Positions 34,866-47,247 are shown, numbered from the stretch's first letter. The stretch is 64,000 bases of DNA from Mesostigma viride (GCA_009746045.1 RPFO01000612.1:24350-88349); one strand, 5' to 3'. Notes: generated by a model not told the origin, from the letters alone. Translations and numbers: made by a program.

Positions 34866-37800
34866 CTCTCCACGATGACATGTCGGTGGCGCAGTAGCCA
34901 GGGCAGCAGGCATTCACTAGGATGCGGTCCTCCCCCTCGCGGCCCGCAGCCAAGTCCCGGGCGAGGATTCGGGTGAATGTCGCCATGCCGAGCCTGGCGC
35001 ATGAATGCATGGTCATGACAAGCACCCACACCGGAACAAGGAGCGAGCAAGGGTTACACAAACTTGCCTCCATAATGCTGCCAGCACGTTGGCGATGACT
35101 TGGGACATTCTCACCGATATTGCCTGTCTCACTTGGCATTGGGAGATGAAAAGATAGGCAAGGGCGTGCCCTAGAGACTGTGCAACCAGGAATACGCGAG
35201 GCTACAGCAAAACAAAAGCATCAGGTGGGCTGTGATGCAAGCGCGTGATGCAACGGAGTGGGGCAATCGAGTGAGAGATACGGGAAGGAGACATGGGTGG
35301 AATGGGATGCAGGCTGCAGGGCGCTGCATGCTAAAGGGGACAATCAAGCCATCTCGGGCACATGAACGCGGGTAGTGGAGTTGGCAACCAAACTGTTGAC
35401 AAAGCCGGCAGGAAGGAGGGGAGTACGTGGGCAATCCAAGGTAATTTTGAGACAGGAAGGATGCCCAAACGTCCCTGGGTATCCCTGGGTATGCCTGGGT
35501 ATCCCTGGGTGATGCGACCAGACCTGTGCTAGGAGCGCACATGCGGAGATAGTTGCCCAGGAACCAGAGGCCGAACAGTGGGGGCATGGGGTCCAGGAAC
35601 CAGAGGCCGAACAGTGGGGGCGTGGGGTCCAGGAACCAGAGGCCGAACAGTGGGGGCGTGGGGTCCAGGAACCAGAGGCCGAACAGTGGGGGCATGGGGT
35701 CCAGGAACCAGAGGCCGAACAGTGGGGGCGTGGGGTCCAGGAACCAGAGGCCGAACAGTGGGGGCATGGGGTCCAGGAACCAGAGGCCGAACAGTGGGGG
35801 CGTGGGGTCCAGGAACCAGAGGCCGAACAGTGGGGGCGTGGGGTCCAGGAACCAGAGGCCGAACAGTGGGGGCATGGGGTCCAGGAACCAGAGGCCGAAC
35901 AGTGGGGGCGTGGGGTCCAGGAACCAGAGGCCGAACAGTGGGGGCGTGGGGTCCAGGAACCAGAGGCCGAACAGTGGGGGCGTGGGGTCCAGGAACCAGA
36001 GGCCGAACAGTGGGGGCGTGGGGTCCAGGAACCAGAGGCCGAACAGTGGGGGCGTGGGGTCCAGGAACCAGAGGCCGAACAGTGGGGGCGTGGGGTCCAG
36101 GAACCAGAGGCCGAACAGTGGGGGCGTGGGGTCCAGGAACCAGAGGCCGAACAGTGGGGGCGTGGGGTCCAGGAACCAGAGGCCGAACAGTGGGGGCGTG
36201 GGGTCCAGGAACCAGAGGCCGAACAGTGGGGGCGTGGGGTCCAGGAACCAGAGGCCGAACAGTGGGGGCGTGGGGTCCAGGAACCAGAGGCCGAACAGTG
36301 GGGGCGTGGGGTCCAGAGGCCGAACAGTGGGGGCATGGGGTCCAGGAACCAGAGGCCGAACAGTGGGGGCGTGGGGTCCAGGAACCAGAGGCCGAACAGT
36401 GGGGGCGTGGGTCCAGGAACCAGAGGCCGAACAGTGGGGGCGTGGGGTCCAGGAACCAGAGGCCGAACAGTGGGGGCGTGGGGTCCAGGAACCAGAGGCC
36501 GAACAGTGGGGGCGTGGGGTCCAGGAACCAGAGGCCGAACAGTGGGGGCGTGGGGTCCAGGAACCAGAGGCCGAACAGTGGGGGCGTGGGGTCCAGGAAC
36601 CAGAGGCCGAACAGTGGGGGCGTGGGGTCCAGGAACCAGAGGCCGAACAGTGGGGGCGTGGGGTCCAGGAACCAGAGGCCGAACAGTGGGGGCGTGGGGT
36701 CCAGGAACCAGAGGCCGAACAGTGGGGGCGTGGGGTCCAGGAACCAGAGGCCGAACAGTGGGGGCGTGGGGTCCAGGAACCAGAGGCCGAACAGTGGGGG
36801 CGTGGGGTCCAGGAACCAGAGGCCGAACAGTGGGGGCGTGGGGTCCAGGAACCAGAGGCCGAACAGTGGGGGCATGGGGTCCAGGAACCAGAGGCCGAAC
36901 AGTGGGGGCGTGGGGTCCAGGAACCAGAGGCCGAACAGTGGGGGCGTGGGGTCCAGGAACCAGAGGCCGAACAGTGGGGGCGTGGGGTCCAGGAACCAGA
37001 GGCCGAACAGTGGGGGCGTGGGGTCCAGGAACCAGAGGCCGAACAGTGGGGGCGTGGGGTCCAGGAACCAGAGGCCGAACAGTGGGGGCGTGGGGTCCAG
37101 GAACCAGAGGCCGAACAGTGGGGGCGTGGGGTCCAGGAACCAGAGGCCGAACAGTGGGGGCGTGGGGTCCAGGAACCAGAGGCCGAACAGTGGGGGCGTG
37201 GGGTCCAGAGGCCGAACAGTGGGGGCGTGGGGTCCAGGAACCAGAGGCCGAACAGTGGGGGCATGGGGTCCAGGAACCAGAGGCCGAACAGTGGGGGCGT
37301 GGGGTCCAGGAACCAGAGGCCGAACAGTGGGGGCGTGGGGTCCAGGAACCAGAGGCCGAACAGTGGGGGCGTGGGGTCCAGGAACCAGAGGCCGAACAGT
37401 GGGGGCGTGGGGTCCAGGAACCAGAGGCCGAACAGTGGGGGCGTGGGGTCCAGGAACCAGAGGCCGAACAGTGGGGGCGTGGGGTCCAGGAACCAGAGGC
37501 CGAACAGTGGGGGCGTGGGGTCCAGGAACCAGAGGCCGAACAGTGGGGGCGTGGGGTCCAGGAACCAGAGGCCGAACAGTGGGGGCGTGGGGTCCAGGAA
37601 CCAGAGGCCGAACAGTGGGGGCGTGGGGTCCAGGAACCAGAGGCCGAACAGTGGGGGCGTGGGGTCCAGGGTCCAGAGGCCGAACAGTGGGGGCGTGGGG
37701 TCCAGGAACCAGAGGCCGAACAGTGGGGGCATGGGGTCCACCACGCATCCAGTGTCGCGACACAACGGAGACAAAGCAAGGGGAGGAAGGTGGGGGCGAC

Positions 37801-38980
37801 AAAGCGACGGGAAGAAGGTGCGGGCGACAAAACGAGGGGCGAAAGGTGGGGGCGACAAAGCAAGGGGAGGAAGGTGGGGGCGACAAAGCGACGGGAAGAA
37901 GGTGCGGGCGACAAAACGAGGGGCGAAAGGTGCGGGAGACAAAGCAAGGGGAGGAAGAAGGGGGCGACAAAGCGAGGGTAGGAAAGGAGAGGCAAGAGCC
38001 AAGCTGGGACCCACCAGGGGACCCCGTGACGATCAGCGCGAGTGATTAGATAGGCATAACCCAGCATGCAACCAGCCGGGGTGCCAAAATCACTCGGGGA
38101 CGGCATGAGGAAAGGCCGCGAGCGCACGCCAAGTGGCACCCACACTCACTTGGAGATGCCGTACATGGAGGTGGGCCAGCCTTCTTGCGAGTGGCGGCCC
38201 GCTCGCACCTGCGTGCAGGACAAGGGTAAGTGGAGCACGTTCCCGGCATGCCAGGACCGTCAGACATGACATCAGAGGCAAGGGCGCGAGCCCGGTGCCG
38301 GTGCCAGAATCACCGAGCCAGTGGTGACCTCCGCAGCTCAGTGAAGCAGCTTTAGGCGCACAGGAGATGTTAGGGCGTATGACACTTAAAACGCGGCCCT
38401 CGTGAAACGAAATCTCCATAGCAGCAACGCTGACGTGGCAATACCTTCACGCTTTGCAGAGAATGTGAGAGGGAGTGTAACATACACCGCACGCATTGGT
38501 AGTTTAATGAAATAAAGAATTCCTCGAAAACTTTTCGCCTGAAAACGTTAAAACAAACAAAGAAATTTTAAAAGTCCCTGGGCTTTGGATGTGCATGAGA
38601 AATAAACTAGCAAACAAACTAAGTAAATTAATTAATTTAATCTTGCCGGCCCTGGGGGGGTACTCTGGGGGAAACAGCAAGCTGAAACAACAAAAAATCA
38701 GGGGATCTCACCCCAATACATAAGTACCCGACTGCCTTGAACGGCTGCGTGACGAAAAAACAAACAAAGAATTTTTTTAAAAAAAAAGAAAAGCCGGGGC
38801 CCCTACTTGGCTCCCAACAATCGATCCAGGGTAATCAAAAATTCGCTGAGGGCAGAAATTGGGGATGCATTAAAACTAATAATGCAGGCGGTGTGCACTG
38901 GATATCTCTGTGTGATGATTTGTGTGTGTGTGTACGTGTGTGTGCGACTGTGTAAGGGGGAATGTTGAGTGTGTGTAAGA

Positions 38981-39056
<76 letters not shown>

Positions 39057-40662
39057 AACATGCAGCCAGCCCTGCACTCACATCCTCAATAAACTTCTCC
39101 ATGAGCCCACTTAGCCTCTCCTTAGTTAGGCTGGCGTCCGTGAACTGCTTCCGCAGCTGCTCGCTCTTGAGGATGCGCAGTTTGCCCGATGTGCTGGCGA
39201 CGTTCACGATGCGGCCGCCCCGCCGGCCTGGCCGTGCACCCAGCAGGGGCACCATCGCGTCGCACACGCCCACGGTGCCGTAATAGTTGATGCCGATGGT
39301 CTTACGAGCCTCCTCCGGTCCAAAGACATCGCCGTGGTAGGCAAACCCGGCGTTGTTGACCTGCGGCAGAGGAGGGGAGGGGGGGGGGTTGATGGTGCAT
39401 GCATAGCAGGTGCGCTTTCTTGGTCCAAGTTTTCCAGATATCAGGCTTGTGCTCGTTGTCTCGCTGATATACATACTGATATACATACTAATCAGTGCCC
39501 GGTGTCGTGCATATCCTCACATGTATCTATCAGTGCCGGGTGTTGTGCATCTATCAACATGAATACATGCAGCATGACCAGAGAGTTGCGGTGAGGAGGA
39601 CTCAGGGAGTAATCCCTGTGCCATGCCGGCAGAAGTGATGAACGCAGGAGGCAGGAGTGGGTGAGAAGACTCAAGACATGGGTGCAAAAAGCACAGCACA
39701 GCATCAGACGTGGATGCGTGAAAAACTAGGCATCCGGGCAAGCACTCAATAGCAACTATGGATGTGTGTAGGGTGGCAAGGATTAGGGCGTGGCCGTCGT
39801 GGCAGAACAAGTATGCGAGTTGCCTGAGGGCACCAGCACAACGGCAAACTTACGGACCAGGATATCCAGCCCTCCGTACGTCGCCTTCAGCCATTCCGCA
39901 CACCGGCCGATGCTCTCCTTGTCGGTGATGTCTAGCTGATGGAACTCGACGCTGACACCGTCCATTTCCTTGAGCTTCTTTTGGGCCTCCACGCCAAGCG
40001 ACGCTGTTCGATGCGCGGCCACGGAGACCGTGGTAGTCGAGATGGAGTAATCCCAGGCGAAAATCACTTTTTTAGTCGTGGTAAAGGGGGCAACAGCTAC
40101 ACCCCCCCACACACGTTTAAGATTGGGGTCCGACCAATCCAGGGCTCATGATCTTAAAGAATCTTACTACTGTGATTCGATTCTACTAAGTTCTACTACA
40201 TTCTAATACAATTATACTACTAGTAGAGGTCAAATCCAGGGGCTCATGATCTTAAACCTGAGAATCTTAAACGTGTGTGTGGGGGGGGGGGGGCGGTGTA
40301 CAACTGGGCAAAGCCTCTTGAGAAGGAAACACTGAACAGGACGGCTTCTATGTCCTCCACTCAGAAAAGACAACATCCTGGATTGACATCCAAAATACCC
40401 ACCATTACGTGCTGTTAACACCACCCCGACACCTTTCTTCGCCAGCTGCTTCACAATCTCGTAGCCTATGCCCTTGTTTCCTGTGTCCAAGAAAGCAATT
40501 GGCAGGATACACAAGTATTAGTTACAGTGAGGGGCCTGATCATGGGCTGAGGGCCATGCAAGTGATGGCGATTCAGCAATGCCTTACGTCGAAGGACATA
40601 CTGAATACCTTACCTCCTGTTACCAACGCGATAGATCCGGCAGAGGTAGCTGCAGCAGCCAT
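34866..40662 (-). CDS. Short-chain dehydrogenase/reductase, carbonyl-reductase-like; C terminus not found
   Basis: NADPH-dependent reduction of carbonyl compounds is the expected role of this SDR group. Exons: 40662-40614, 40480-40403, 40003-39858, 39360-39082, 38208-38150 and 34993-34866, all GT-AG and phase-matched, 246 codons so far. Motifs: cofactor loop TGGNKGIG at residues 15-22, LDITD, LVNNAG at 91-96, IVNVASTSG with the catalytic serine, the catalytic YGISK (Tyr200, Lys204) and NACCPGYCATDM. The order and spacing fit CBR1 and plant homologues. About 30-50 C-terminal residues are missing and should lie left of 34865. The 3.2-kb intron 38149-34994 contains the 36-bp satellite; intron 39081-38209 opens with a pyrimidine tract; intron 40402-40004 holds a small TIR element. 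Confidence 0.88.
35536..37740. repeat. 36-bp satellite, about 60 copies, in an SDR intron
   Basis: Unit AGGAACCAGAGGCCGAACAG plus 16 bp (GTGGGGGCGTGGGGTC, with a CGTGG/CATGG variant). Two units lack 7 bp (near 36313 and 37205) and one lacks a G (near 36410). Because 36 is a multiple of 3 and the unit has no stop in most frames, false proteins of over 800 aa appear on both strands. These are not genes. Confidence 0.97.
37785..38000. repeat. About 27-bp purine-rich minisatellite
   Basis: Seven to eight diverged units around GGGGGCGACAAAGC, next to the 36-bp satellite in the same intron. It differs in sequence and is less homogeneous. Confidence 0.85.
38983..39054. repeat. (GA)n followed by a G run of about 29, in an SDR intron
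   Basis: About 20 GA units, then an uninterrupted G run, ending about 28 bp from the splice donor of the exon ending at 39082. In the transcript it is C(n) then (CU)n close downstream of the donor. Copy number in such a run is unreliable in any assembly. Confidence 0.9.
40102..40293. mobile_element. Small TIR element with C/G-run termini, copy 2
   Basis: Inverted copy of the element at 16541-16722: ACCCCCCCACACACGTTTAA at the left, TCTTAAACGTGTGTGTG plus a G run at the right. It sits in SDR intron 40402-40004, about 100 bp upstream of the exon 3 acceptor. Confidence 0.78.
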
Positions 40663-41304
40663 TTGGGCTGGAGTTTCACTCTTGGTACAAAAGGTCGAAA
40701 AATCGACTAATCTCCGGCTGCCGCAAGTCAATTTACACCGCCTCTCCAGCAGCGCCCCGAAAAATACACCAGCTTCTGTGCACGTCGTGGTTTGGCACTG
40801 CAGATAGCAGGTTTGCCTTAGCAGCGTAAGAGCATATTGAACGCAGGCATCCCCGATGTCAATTGTCAGTGTATTCCCACCCCGGTGACCACTGACCAAT
40901 GAAGTTGATTCCCACCCCGGTCATGAGTCATTACTCGTTGAACAGTGTCCATTAATATTACGCGGGAATCGGGATCTCGTGTGAACATGCCAACCATGTG
41001 CCAATCATGTGTGCACACATATGCCAATCAGAGTCTGAACTGCCACGACAGACATCGTACCGTAGTGGCTATAAACTATTTACGAATAATTATATTTCCG
41101 AGGGTTTTTGGTCCCGCATTTCCTGTTTCCGAGGGTTTTCCATCCCGGTTTTGCACATTTCCGTGGCCTGGGCCCCGTTTGTGCCAAACGCTAGTACTAG
41201 GCCATTGGCGAAAATGCGCGAGGCAAAACTGCTTTGGCCACTTGGGAGTCTGCCTTTTCAATCAGGCTATTCACAGTTGGCGCCGAATCCTCGAGACCGG
41301 ATTG

Positions 41305-41736
41305 TGTTAGGAGTGAGAAAACAATGTTTGCCACAAAGTTTTACTTTATTTCACTCAGATAAAAATAAGTCTCAGTCGGCAGCTGGCCGGCTGCTAGTTC
41401 CACCACAGGAGTGTGTGAGGTGTGAGGTACTAAGAGAGCAAACAAGGTGCGTAGCTTCGCCTTTTAAACAATTCCAGGCTCAGCTACTGGGTAGCAGTTA
41501 TGATCTACCTACAACGTGGCCACACCAAACCGGTTCTTTTCTGACTGTGTGGCAGTTACAATCATAACGTGATCTCAAGCCAACCATTCACAACCAAAGT
41601 TCAAGGTCAGTCACAGAATGACTGGGTCACTTATGGAACAGAACTTAAACATGCGGCACATGCCCGTTCATGTAGTCCAGAGCTAGCACTAAACTATAAG
41701 TACTAGTTTCAGGCAGGTGTGTCGATACTTCTGACA
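41305..41736 (-). repeat. Copia 3' LTR
   Basis: 432 bp, TG...CA, identical by eye to the 5' LTR. On the minus strand it contains GAAATAAAG, a candidate poly(A) signal. It reads outwards towards the SDR gene start 640 bp away. Confidence 0.95.
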
Positions 41737-41747
41737 CCCCCCTTACT
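41737..41747 (-). other. Copia polypurine tract
   Basis: Minus strand GTAAGGGGGG directly before the 3' LTR, the expected plus-strand priming site in reverse transcription. Confidence 0.8.
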
Positions 41748-41877
41748 CGGCACACAGGCCGGAAAACAAACTCAAGCAAGCCAGAACAAATGTTCACTAA
41801 AAGAACTGTAGTATGGGACCAGTGTCACAGGCTAGCAAGTGTGTCCTTATGTTGTCTCATCACTAATTGCCAGTAAC

Positions 41878-44800
41878 TCAAATACCCAACAACTTGTGTC
41901 TGAGCTCCACAAAACGTGGCTCAGGTAGTGCCTTGGTGAGCATGTCGGCGATCATCGCTGCCCCAGGAAGGTGAGACACCTGAACGGTGCCATCCGCGAC
42001 CTTCGCGCGAATGTAGTGGTACTTGACGTCGATGTGCTTGGTACGCCGAGGGTGAACAGGGTCTCGTGACAGAGCCACAGCACCAGTGTTGTCGCAAAAC
42101 ACCTGAATTGGCCCTGAGGCCGGGTCACCCAACTCCTTGGTGATGGTGAGAAGGGGACCACCTGCTGCGTGACACCGCACAGGGCCATGTACTCGGCCTC
42201 ACAGGTGGACAGGGCTGGAGTGGGCTGCTTGCGACTGGTCCACTCCACCGCAGCACCGCGGTACATGACCACGTTGCCAGTGATTGACTTGCGGTCCACA
42301 GGATCGTTTGCCCAGTCGGCATCCGAGTAGGCCACCAGCCCCCCCTGCCCCGAGTAGGACAGACCCAGGTCCTTGGTGTGTACCGCGTACTGAAGCACCC
42401 GGCGTGCCAGCCCAAGGTCGCTTACAGTAGGGTTTTTCATATTCTGAGTCAGCAGGTTGACTGCGAATGCCAGGTCAGGCCGAGTGCATCCCATCGCATA
42501 CAGGAGTGCCCCGGTGATCGCTTGGTAGACGCGAGTGTCGTCCGCGTTGAGAAGCCCCCCCTCACCACGGGGGGTGTTGGGGACGACGGGCGTCTTCACC
42601 GCCCGTGGGGAGACCCCAAAGCGCTCAGCGAGGGCCTCCAGATACGGGCCTTGGTGCAGAAAAACTGTGCGCGCCGGCGGGTCGAGGACCAGGGAGACCC
42701 CCAGAAAGAGGGAGGGGGCATCCGTCTCGGTGATCTGGAAGCGCTGGGACACCCGTTGGGTCCACTGCGATAGCCACTCCGCCGAGGAGTGGGAGACCAG
42801 GAGATCGTCGACATGGACGAAGGCAAAACCACCAACATACAGGAACAGACACGTGTCCGTGGTGCTCTGGACAGCGCCAGTCTCATGGATGAGGTAGTCC
42901 CGGAGCGTGTGGTGCCAGTTCCGGGGCGCCTGTTTGAGCCCATAGAGGCTCCGCCGGAGGCGCCAGAGGTACGTTTGGCCAGTGGGGTCGCGCTCCTCAA
43001 AGCCCTTGGGGGGAAGGACATACACGTCCTCCTCCAACTCAGCATAGAGGAACGCGGTGCGGACATCCAGCTGCCGGATGGGGTGGCCAGCAGTGCCAGC
43101 ACGAGCCAAGCCCAGGCGCACGGTGGCAGCACGGACGGTGGGAGCAAAAGTCTCACCGAAATCAATGCCCTCGCGCTGTGCAAACCCCTTGCACACAAAC
43201 CGGGCCTTGCACCGCCCATCAGCTTTCTGGGCGAAGACCCACTTGGTGGGTAGGAGCTTGGCACCGCGCGGAAGATCACGCATATGCAGAAGCTCGTAAA
43301 CCTGGTGCTCCTGGAGGCTGGCCAGCTCACTCTCCATGGCCGTGCGCCATTCCGGCAAGGCAAGGGCGGCAGCGGGAGAGGAGGGCACGGACGCAGGCTG
43401 GCTATGAAAAGCAGCAGCGAAGCACAGGTCAGCGACAAGTGAGTGATGCGCGTGGATCCGTGCAGCCTTGGTGACAGGTTGATCCGGCCAGGAAGAAAGT
43501 GCGTCATCCAATACATCATCGCCCCCGAAACCAGGGGGAGCGGGGGTGTTACTGCCATGAGAAAGGTCGCCACACAAGGCAGCACCACGGGAACCCCACA
43601 CGGGGAGGAGACCTGCAGAGGCACCAGGGGACGCCGGAGGAGAATAGCCGGTGCTGTCAGCCGTGCTCTCCAGGTCAACCGAGGTACTCAAATGCGGCGG
43701 AGGCATCCCCGCCCCGGCGTGTTCATATGACGCCGCAGAACGCGAGTGGCCAGAGGCCTGTCCGCGCAACAGAGGGGCATGCTGTCGAGCATCTGACACG
43801 GTGAGGTAAGATGTCGGCGCCGAGGCAGGAGCCGGAGCCGTCGGAGCATGGCCGTTCCGCACAAGTGCCTGGATGGCCGCAGCGGCGGCCGGGGGGAGAA
43901 CGAAACGCTCAGGAGTCCCCCCGATGCTGACATAGCTGTCCTCACGGCCTGCGGGCAAGGCAGTGGAGGGCGTTGCCGGCCCCCCAGAGTCCTCGGCAGA
44001 GGCAGAGGGTAACTGCAAAGGGGCAGGAGTCAGCATGTCGGCGGGAAAGAGGTCGGCCTCCGCAAAGGGGGCCGCCGGGAGCCACTGCGCAGCCTGCGGG
44101 GCCCGGTTGCGCCACGTCTCGTCGAACTGCACGTGCTTGCGCTCGATGACACGCCCGCCGCCCGTCGCCTTGTCGGGCACCCATACGAGGTAGGCCGGGG
44201 AGTCAAGCTTGTATCCCACGAAGAGGCCATCCTCAGCGCGAGAATCAAACTTCTCACGGGCTGCCCCCTCAACCAAGACGTGGGAGGGGCAGCCAAACAC
44301 ACGCATGCCGGATAAATCCGCAGGGCGCCCATACATGAGGAAGTAGGGCGTTGCGTGCTCCGGGTTGCTGCGGCAGGGCAGCCTGTTGATGATGTAGATG
44401 GCGCATGCAAAGGCTAGAGCCCAGAACTCCTTGCCGAGGCCAGCATGCGCCAGCATGCTCCTGGTCATGCTAACTGCGACGCCCCAGAATCGCTCCGCCA
44501 CGCCGTTCTGCTCCGGCGTATAGGGGGACGAGAACTCTTGCCGCACGCCATACTCGGCGCAGACGGCGCGCCAGTCCTGGCCAGTGAAAACCGCGTCTTG
44601 GTCGGAGCGAAGCTCCACAGGCGCCGTGGCCGCGGACGCCCGGAACGGCTTGATCTCCGTGGCCAGGAAGTGACGCAGGCTCCCAACGGCAGCGTCCTTC
44701 GTCTTCAAGAAGTAAACCCAGTGAAAACGAGTGGCTTCATCCGTGATGCCCAGGACATACCGCCAGTCCCCCAACACGGCAGGGGTCCGCATGGGACCTA

Positions 44801-45914
44801 GCAGGTCGCAGTGCAGGCGATGGCGAGGGGTCGCGCAGCGTGGCGTCGTGCTGGGGGGAAAGCTGCTCCGCCGCAAGTGTCCGGCAGGGCAGGAAGGACA
44901 CGTGGGAGCCTTGGGACCGTGGGTCACCATGTTTGAGGCGGGGTCGGCGGCTAGCCGAGCAATACGATCCGCGCCAGCGTGTCCGAGGCGCAGGTGCCAC
45001 TGCATCAGGTCCACGGGGGCGGCTGATGTGGCGAGGGCATGGGGCGCCACCCCGCGGAGCAAGTAAATGCCGTCACACTCCACGAGGGGGAACGTGCGGG
45101 TCCCCAAAGTGAGGCGCAGGTGCTTAAAGTCCACATCATGGCCGGCTTTAAAGAGCTGGCTCACCGAGAGTAGGCGGGCCTGAAGGCCTGGGACATACAA
45201 AGCTGGGCCGAGGTGCACGTCCGGGGTGCCGAGCCGGAGAAGCAGAGGGCCCCTGCCGCCCGCATGCAGATTGCCGCCCGAGCCGGTGATGCGCAGCCGG
45301 AAGGCGGGATCAAATCCATCGCCAAAGTCCGCCCGGTGAGGCGTCATGTGGTACGTGGCACCCGTGTCAACCACCCACTCCGGGGCACACCTAGCCGAGG
45401 CCGTTGCGGCCGTGTGAAGCACAGAAGGAGCGGTGGTTGAGGAACCAGCCGTCGAGTCCGAGGAGGTGCTGGGGCGGGGTGCCGAGAGACGACTGCCCGA
45501 GCGGGACGGGGAAGGCGCAAGGCCGTGCACTGGACGAAGCGAGGCCTGCCCGTGAGGCTGCACACCGTCGCGCAGGGAAGCACCTAAAGGGTTGGCGCGC
45601 AGGGAAGCACACAAAGGGCCTCGACCCACGTGGAACGCGTACGTCGTCTCCAAGGGAGGCAGGCCTGCGTCGGTGTGATGGGCGTGCCCGGCGCCGTCAC
45701 CGCGGAGGTGAGCAGGGCGCTGGGCGGGATGGGCAGTCCAGCAGGTGGCGGCGTCATGTCCAGGCTTGGCGCAGACGGAGCAGGGCGGCCCGCGACCACG
45801 CCCGACCCCTGCGCCACCACCGCGACCACCACCGCGCCCGCCGCGCCCCCCGCTGCTGCCGCCATGGCCGTGGCCGTTGCCGTGGCCATTGCCGTGGGCG
45901 CGGCCGTTGCCATG

Positions 45915-45956
<42 letters not shown>

Positions 45957-45972
45957 TCCGTTGCCGTGCCGT

Positions 45973-46003
<31 letters not shown>

Positions 46004-47001
46004 TCCGTTGCTGCTGCCGTTGCCGTTGCCGCGGGCACCGCCATTCCGTGGGCCACGCCCCCGGCCAGGGGTATGGTATGCGTGGTTGGAGGCAGAGCCA
46101 GAATCTGCAGGGGACGGGAGGCCACCCGTCAGCAGATCTTCAACTTCCATCAGGCGCTGCCGCAGGACCGGAACAGTCTCGACCTCGTCAAGACGGAGGG
46201 AGATTAGCGCGGGCCTGTACTCGGCGCGCAGACCGCTGAGGACGCTGGCAATGAAGGCAGCGACTGGGAACGTAATGCCTGCAGCCTGTAGCTTGGCGTA
46301 CAGCAGTTCCGAGCGGTTCACATACGGCTCCACAGTCTCGCGAGCAGTTTGACGAAGTTGGGCCATTTGTTTCCACAAGTCCAGACGCATGGACTTGGTG
46401 AGCTTGCCATGCTCATAGACCTGGATGAGCTTGGTGATGGCCAGACTGCCCAGGCGACGATCCAGGGGGAGCGTCTGCATCAAGGCACGCGCAGGCCCAT
46501 CGACGACGGCCAACAAGGCAACGTAAAGGAGCCGATCCAGTTGCACGTTCTGGACAACACCTGCCAGCACTCCAAGGAGGCCAGCATAAAGGGAAACAAG
46601 GCCCAAGAAATGGTCCTTAAAAGGGATCCACAGCGTCCAATCTGAGCCGGTAAAAACCTTGACCCCACGAACATCCTTCAAAAGCTCCTTGCAAGCCACA
46701 AAGGAGGCTCGGGCGGGGCCCCCCCCGCCGTACCGCGGCTCAAACCACCACCGTCAACCGCCGGATTCTCACCGTCGGGAGCACCGTGGGCGGCGTCCTC
46801 GTCACCACCTGGCGGGTGCAAAGCCAGGGCAGCCAGCCCAGCTGCTGCGTCAAAAAATACTTCGCCTGGGAGACCCGAATCGGTAAGAGTTACGGATGAT
46901 GCAGTCAAAGCGGCCAGACCGGCAGCGTCATCGGCATCAAAATCGTTACTGCCAGCAGCGCGACCCGCGGAAGCGACCTGGCTGCGAGTGCCGGAAGCCA
47001 T
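41878..47001 (-). pseudogene. Copia gag-pol polyprotein, three one-base frameshifts
   Basis: Reading from ATG 47001 to the stop at 41878, the element would encode one polyprotein of about 1.7 thousand residues. In order: Gag; a Gly/Asn repeat; a CCHC zinc knuckle (CSVCAKPGHDAATC) near 45765; protease WVVDTGAT; integrase (WHLRLGH, TCPSC, ITDEATRF, YTPEQNGVAER); RT (KARFVCKGFAQ, QLDVRTAF, SLYGLKQAPR, FVHVDDLL); RNase H (YSDADWA, STCEAEYMAL, CDNTGAVAL). The frame is lost at the C8 run 46719-46726, in the GN repeat at about 45966 and near 42158, each time by one missing base. The largest intact piece is 45653-41952. The RT has His in place of the usual Tyr before VDD. Confidence 0.9.
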
Positions 47002-47231
47002 TCCAGCAAAAAAACAGCAAAAAACTCCGAAAAAAAGGTAACGTTGGCCAATAGATTCCGGCCAGGAATCGAACCAAGCACCTTTCGTATCACGCGCCAG
47101 ACGGGAATCAAACCTCCGCCTACGCTGTCGTCATGCAAATCTCGCCGAAATACACAAATCTAAAGTCAACCGCGAGCAGAGCCTCGGGAAACGACTTTTA
47201 CCAGCGGTAAGCAGGTCGAAAGGCGTGCGAA

Positions 47232-47247
47232 CCGCACTCCGATGCCA
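47232..47247 (-). other. Copia primer-binding site
   Basis: TGGCATCGGAGTGCGG on the minus strand directly after the 5' LTR. It resembles the initiator-methionine tRNA site used by plant Copia elements (TGGTATCAGAGC) with two differences. Confidence 0.7.

Noticed and set aside
35536-38000. CRISPR-like array
   Set aside because: Units are contiguous with no unique spacers, and the genome is eukaryotic.
35171-38049. ORFs of 800-950 codons on both strands
   Set aside because: They are readings of the 36-bp satellite, whose unit is a multiple of 3 without stops; the region lies inside an SDR intron.
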